This document shows, piece after piece, positions 59,415-64,000 of a DNA stretch of 64,000 nt. The position numbers and the translations under genes were made by a program. The stretch is from positions 1-64,000 of the forward strand of contig JAQGDQ010000797.1 of assembly GCA_030141605.1 (NCBI GenBank), read 5' to 3'. Source of the DNA: Tubiluchus corallicola (Eukaryota > Priapulida > Priapulimorpha > Priapulimorphida > Tubiluchidae). Below the pieces are notes generated by a model that saw only the letters and a list, made by a program, of their open reading frames with translations, did not search any database and was not told the origin of the DNA. Every line of letters starts with the position of its first letter. Within the stretch, counting starts at the first letter, position 1.

Positions 59415-59490
59415 AAAGGTTATAACTGAGCCTGTATTTGAAACCCGTTTCACATTTACGTCACCAGACTACACAGTTATGATTATAGCA
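59415..59490 (-). mobile_element. Possible tRNA-like SINE head
   Basis: On the minus strand TAGTCTGGTGACG (A-box-like) is followed by GGGTTTCAAATAC (B-box-like). A related segment at 55210-55320 has a better B box but no clear A box. No tail or duplication found. Confidence 0.3.
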
Positions 59491-59603
59491 CCTCTTAATT
59501 TAGTCCTGATAGTTCACCAATCAAATCTAGAAGTTTCAAATTTGTTTGTGCTGAACTAATCAGATTATTTTTTTCGCAATTAAGTTAAAAACAAAATTAT
59601 TAA

Positions 59604-60662
59604 CAGGGCCGGGTTACCCTACAGGCTTGCCAGAAACTCATTTCCGAAGTAAGAAAATTATCATTTGCTCTGTGTAAATAACTATACGAAGTACTTAAAG
59701 AAAGAGTACATAATTACTTCTGTAGTTTTATTGTGCAAGTACGTATATAGGAAACCTGTCTTATCGTATCATTAACTGTGTAATTGTTTAATGAATAGGC
59801 CTGGTATAAAGTCCAAGGCAGGAAATAACTCGTTGGGAAAAACCTGGCGGCTGTGAAAGTTGACGGAGTAGTAATTTCTCCATGTTAAGAGGCAACGCTT
59901 TCTCTTAACTTAATATGTACTAACCGTAGTTAAAGAAAAATTAGTTTTTCCCCACGTATAACAGTCGGATTTATTTATGCAATAAAGACATAAGTGTGTT
60001 TGGAGTAAAGAATCCCATGATGATATATTGAATTGCTAATTTCGTGACGTTGACTAACACTATTTTGTTTTATTTACAAGTCATGTTGTGAATTTATTAG
60101 ATTGTTATGTTATGTCGTTATATATGAAGTGATAATGTAAATAAATACATCATGATGCTTTAACTCATTTGTTTACTGTTTTCATTTACAAATATATACA
60201 GGTGACATGACAATGGACATCAAACACTGATGAAATATCTTTCGAAACCAAACTTTAGATGAAACATTTAGTTTGATACATCGACTTTCCCACCTTTTCT
60301 GAACTAAACACGAAATAAGCGAGATCTTGGAACCAAGATAAATTCCCCGTTCTCGACCTGATGGGGGTTTTTGTTTTCGGCAAGGCTAGTATAGGCTACA
60401 AACCTCAAGCTTTGGTAACATTCGGTAAAAATGTGTGTTTTCACTACTGTTATGTTTGGTTTGCAATAAATAGTAAAATAGTGATATTTCTTATAGACTA
60501 TTCTTATTGACAAACGAAAAATATCTATTCTAGTTTAAGAATTTGCAATAAAGTTACTTTAAGCTAAAATATATAACGAGTAAAAATATTCAAGACTCCG
60601 TCTGAGAGGGATCCCATAATTTTGTTAGACTATGGGCCCCAAAAGGTCATAATATGGCCCTG
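59604..60662. mobile_element. Non-autonomous hAT element (1059 bp)
   Basis: Begins CAGGGCCGGGTTACC and ends with CAGGGCCATATT when inverted. ATTATTAA (59596-59603) and GTTATTAA (60663-60670) flank it and agree at 7 of 8 positions, a slightly decayed hAT-type duplication. The interior holds dispersed repeat D and no transposase frame. The ends resemble those of 39316-39761. Confidence 0.82.
59810..60185. repeat. Dispersed repeat D, copy 2
   Basis: Internal to the hAT element; aligns in blocks to 45540-45815. Confidence 0.5.
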
Positions 60663-60674
60663 GTTATTAATGAT

Positions 60675-63365
60675 CACGATTAACTAATTGACTAATAATT
60701 GACTTCATGCTAATAATGGCTAGACTTAATTTCAAGATTAAATTGTAAGCTAATATTGAAATAAATCACCTCGTTATCAGTATTTTTTCACCTTTGGCTC
60801 TCCTTTAATTGATGATTGCTTATTTTAAACAATAATTGTGGATTGATTCCACAAGGAAAATTACCAATCAAAACACTGCAAACATTTTTTACACGTCTTT
60901 GGCCTTTAATGAGTGTTTTCTAGAATATTACACTGTCGGCAAACCGACCCGATGGCACCATTATCTAAGCGTTCCATTCTGCACCTTTGGTTCAGTGACT
61001 CACCCAAGGTGCCCTTGTGTGGTTTCACGTGACTAGCTGAATTGAATGTTTTAATTTATGTAAGTATCATCAGTTTACGTAGAAATACTATCAAAATGAA
61101 TATCAGGAAAAATAAAAGATGTAGAAAGGAGATGGCAGCTTACCAGTCTTTTAAGGTTCAAAATTTAAGAGAGACAAGGAGGTGCCAACACGTAACTCAG
61201 TCACCGTCAGAACTCCGAAATACAATAATAAACAATATTAAATAAAATTTATTTTTATATAGCTTCTTTTGGCTTTGGTAGACGTAACGTGACGGTTGTA
61301 CTTAAGACGCGTTGCTGTGGTACACTTAACATTTGACCTACAGCAACTGCGCGTGCGCACAACGAAACTGTAAAATGGCATATTACCTGGAGGTTGTGAA
61401 AATACACTTACAGTATTGTAAAAAATTGTGTATTTTTAAGAAATTATGGTAGACATGTTAAGAACAACTTCTTTCCTATTTTTAACTTTGGAGGAATATC
61501 TGATAGCATATGCTCTTTCCTCCCCCTCAGAATGACTCATATTATTTGTAATGTAACATTACAATATGTCAGTGATTATATGACTGTGAAATAAAACTCA
61601 AATTCCATAATAGAAACAAAATCTATTAAAATTCACAAGCACAATAAATTTAAAAAGATCAAATAAAAAGCGTGAAGCTGTTACATCTTGGTTCATCTCA
61701 AAAATCTGATTCTAATTCTCTCAGGAAGCCAGTTGGTTTGGCTGGGCATGCGTCCACGGCGCGCTTTCTAAACCAAATCATGATCACTCTGCACATATGG
61801 CTTCAAACAAGCTATTGGCAGCTCAGTGGAATCCCCTCTCACACTGCTTAGTGGAGGTGACAAGTACATGTGTAAATCCTTGCGTTTACATAACAGGAGC
61901 AAACTCATTCGTTGGGTGTTTGTTTGGACAACAGGTGGCAGTAACCGTAAAAACTCAATTGCGAATCGCTGAAATGCAACTAAAATCATGTAGCGTCATT
62001 GTAACTGTGTGTTGAACAATGTTTATTGTTACGTCACGTTACAGAGTTGCGTAAAACGCCACCTGTCTTGGACTCGCCAAATCATTTAAATCCTTGCGTT
62101 TGCTTAAGCGTCACAGTGTGAATATTAACAGTGAGTGAGTGTTTGACAAGTATGTTCTATTGTTACATGAACATTGCAATAAAACTTGAACCCGCAAGGA
62201 ATACGATTTTGATACGGTGTGCCTGATATTGAAGAGTTAAAGCAAGAAATTTCATAAGTGATTTTTGAGTTTAATACTTCACAGTTTATTGTGCAAAATA
62301 TTGTAAAATTCAGATATAACTGCTATTTTGGTGTAGTAACGATACTCTGTTTGGTGAATAAACATTCAACTTCATGAAATTAGATAGTAAAAGTGTAAAA
62401 AATTTCAAAACCAAGAACTTGGTAACTTTTGACGTTTCATTTTAACATTTATACAACAATTAATTCACCTCAGTTAAAAGTTTGGGACTTAAATTATGAT
62501 CTCATCATGTTGCGAAATTAAACAGGTGAAAACCTCATGCTTCAGTGAGAGTGTGCTCTTCACATACTATTGAACATGAAATGAAACGGTAAGAAATTGA
62601 TTAGTTCAATAATTCACTCTTTAATTGACTACCTGTACAGACTTTGTCATCGTCGCTCTACAAGCTGAGATCACTACTCGACGGAATAGGCTTATTGCAG
62701 ATAGTTGTGTCAGGTGCACTATAAAGTGAAATAAACTAGTGCATCTTAGAAGAGAAATGTCTAACTGCTGGACCAGCAAAGATATCTCTGCTATGTTTGG
62801 ATGTGTATACATATTCATCCTAAACAAATTATTAAATGAGTCTACTGAGACGTATGTCAGCTAATAGCGCCAAATAGCAATTTGCTGTCATTCACCCATT
62901 AATTCACTAACCAGGATCGATGTTGCTTGCCTTCATTTGCTAAGCATGTCACTGAGTTATTCTGCTCGTCTAATAATGCTCCTTGTTGTTGCAACGTTCT
63001 TAAGTAGAAAAAAGGAAAACTGCCAGAAAAAGTTTCGAGTACCAGCAGAAAAAAGTGAAGTAAAGTCTTGAATATAAATGTCTTGCACACCTGCCACTCT
63101 ACAAATTATAATAATATTTATGTTATATAACGTCTAAGTCTATAGACAGCACATCTGGCAATATTCAAAGACGCTTCACGAACATATCTGAAATCATCTT
63201 GGCGGACTTAAAAAAGGTTTACAAGATTAGAAGGTAATACTACTAAATTTCATAAAATATAAACAAATACATAAAAAAACAGATTTTCAAAATACAAGCA
63301 TATAATGACAAATCAAAATTTGATTACTTCAAAGATTGTATACTATTTTAAATAAGTGTGTTTTA
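60675..63365. other. Stretch with no recognisable gene
   Basis: Only short frames. 61297-61369 is a copy of the right end of the 49821-50150 MITE. AATCCTTGCGTTT occurs twice (61877, 62091). No domain or splice-bounded exon recognised. Confidence 0.4.
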
Positions 63366-63369
63366 ATCT

Positions 63370-63600
63370 CTATTTTAAAAATGTTAGTGTTCGAGAGTGC
63401 CCTGACGTGGATAGGCTGTTCCATAGAGTTGGGCCTGTAACAGCAAATGGCCTATCACGCATAGTGGAACAGCGCACTCTAGGATTTGAATTTATTGGAC
63501 GAATCATGTCACAAATGCAATCAGGTGACTCGCCATGAAGTACTTTAAATACAAGTAGTAGTATCTTAAATTTAACATAATGCTCGATCACATTATTGTT
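63370..63600 (-). mobile_element. LINE C-terminal fragment (non-LTR reverse transcriptase)
   Basis: The minus-strand frame reads FKILLLVFKVLHGESPDCIC, then RDRPFAVTGPTLWNSLS: the 'yKi.llvfK.lhg..P.Yi.dl' and 'R.f.v.gP.lWNsLP' blocks at the C-terminus of CR1/L2/RTE-type LINE proteins. It ends TFLK and a stop near 63370. The upstream reverse transcriptase core is missing at 63600, so it is 5'-truncated. The protein blocks are more like vertebrate-type CR1/L2 than the L1x copies. Confidence 0.8.
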
Positions 63601-63754
63601 TCAGAATCTTGCAACCAACAAACTGTAAAAAATGAAGCTATAATATTTATGTTGAAACGGCTGTATCTAATATTGGTTTGAGTAAAGGGGTAACCACAGG
63701 AGAGTCCAAAGGTGAAGCAAGTCTATGTTGGGTCACATAATAAGGATCAGGGGG

Positions 63755-64000
63755 TAACACATAGACGTACGAGGCGGAGGGGGGGGCGGTTGCCCTCCCA
63801 GAACAAATGAATTTTACATTTTCAGGGCAAAAACTCTATTTTTAGGGATAAGAAAAATGCTTAAAATGCACAAGAATAAATTTGTAAGTTCATAGCTTTA
63901 AAGAATGCAAAAGTAAACTAACGATTTCATTTTTCTAAAAATTTCTGCTAATTTTTGATCTTGAAAAATGAAAATATTCGTAAAGTTCAGTTTTGCAAAC
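63755..64000 (+). repeat. Dispersed repeat E, copy 2, cut by window end
   Basis: Starts with GTACGAGGCGGAGGGGGGGG, then matches 56255-56530 to the end of the window. The G-rich start followed by GCCCTCCC is typical of some non-autonomous DNA elements; the other end is outside the window. Confidence 0.75.

Noticed and set aside
61768-62015. Overlapping ~72-residue frames on both strands
   Set aside because: No domain, signal peptide or splice context; the mirrored openness fits chance.

Overview
This is an AT-rich window from the nuclear genome of an invertebrate animal. The evidence is a laminin-type EGF exon with GT/AG splice sites, two intronless class A GPCR genes, a two-exon secreted-protein gene with a 4.2 kb intron, and dense eukaryotic repeats: LINE 3' ends, a tRNA-derived SINE, hAT, piggyBac, TA-target and pogo-like DNA elements, Penelope-like repeats and long microsatellites. 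The species cannot be fixed from sequence alone. Divergent single-exon GPCRs and this repeat mix would fit a marine invertebrate such as a cnidarian, but that is only a guess.

Layout. 1-16.4 kb holds no recognisable host gene. It contains 5'-truncated LINE copies (1-400 minus, 6545-6990 plus, 8895-9340 minus, 13130-13280 plus), a TA-target MITE (4496-4938), a tRNA-derived SINE with exact target duplications (11191-11398) and simple repeats. One internal laminin EGF-like exon lies at 16406-16549; its partner exons were not found. 17.2-36.7 kb is again transposon territory: a pogo-like element split by a GA microsatellite, a degenerate tandem array, a decayed LINE, a piggyBac-type MITE with exact TTAA duplications, and a cluster of Penelope-like repeats.

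37.4-42.3 kb carries a two-exon gene for a 216-residue secreted protein made of five 37-38 residue Gly/His/Phe repeats. Its intron is a transposon trap: two hAT elements, one of them inserted into a LINE tail. 43-47.4 kb has a third copy of a 500-600 bp repeat family, a near-perfect long palindrome and a 49-bp minisatellite whose core has become a 98-bp higher-order repeat. 47.7-54.5 kb holds the two GPCR genes, about 4.9 kb apart and on opposite strands with their starts facing each other, separated by several inverted-repeat MITEs. 54.5-64 kb has no host gene that I recognise, but contains a snap-back MITE, a 1.06 kb hAT element, LINE ends and dispersed repeats.

Host genes supported: two complete GPCRs, one complete secreted repeat protein and one exon of a laminin-like gene. 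They show no sign of acting in one pathway. The most notable signals are the secreted repeat-protein gene with a possible LINE-derived TATA box, the SINE that shares its 3' tail with a resident LINE, the higher-order minisatellite, and the hammerhead-like motifs in the Penelope-like repeats.
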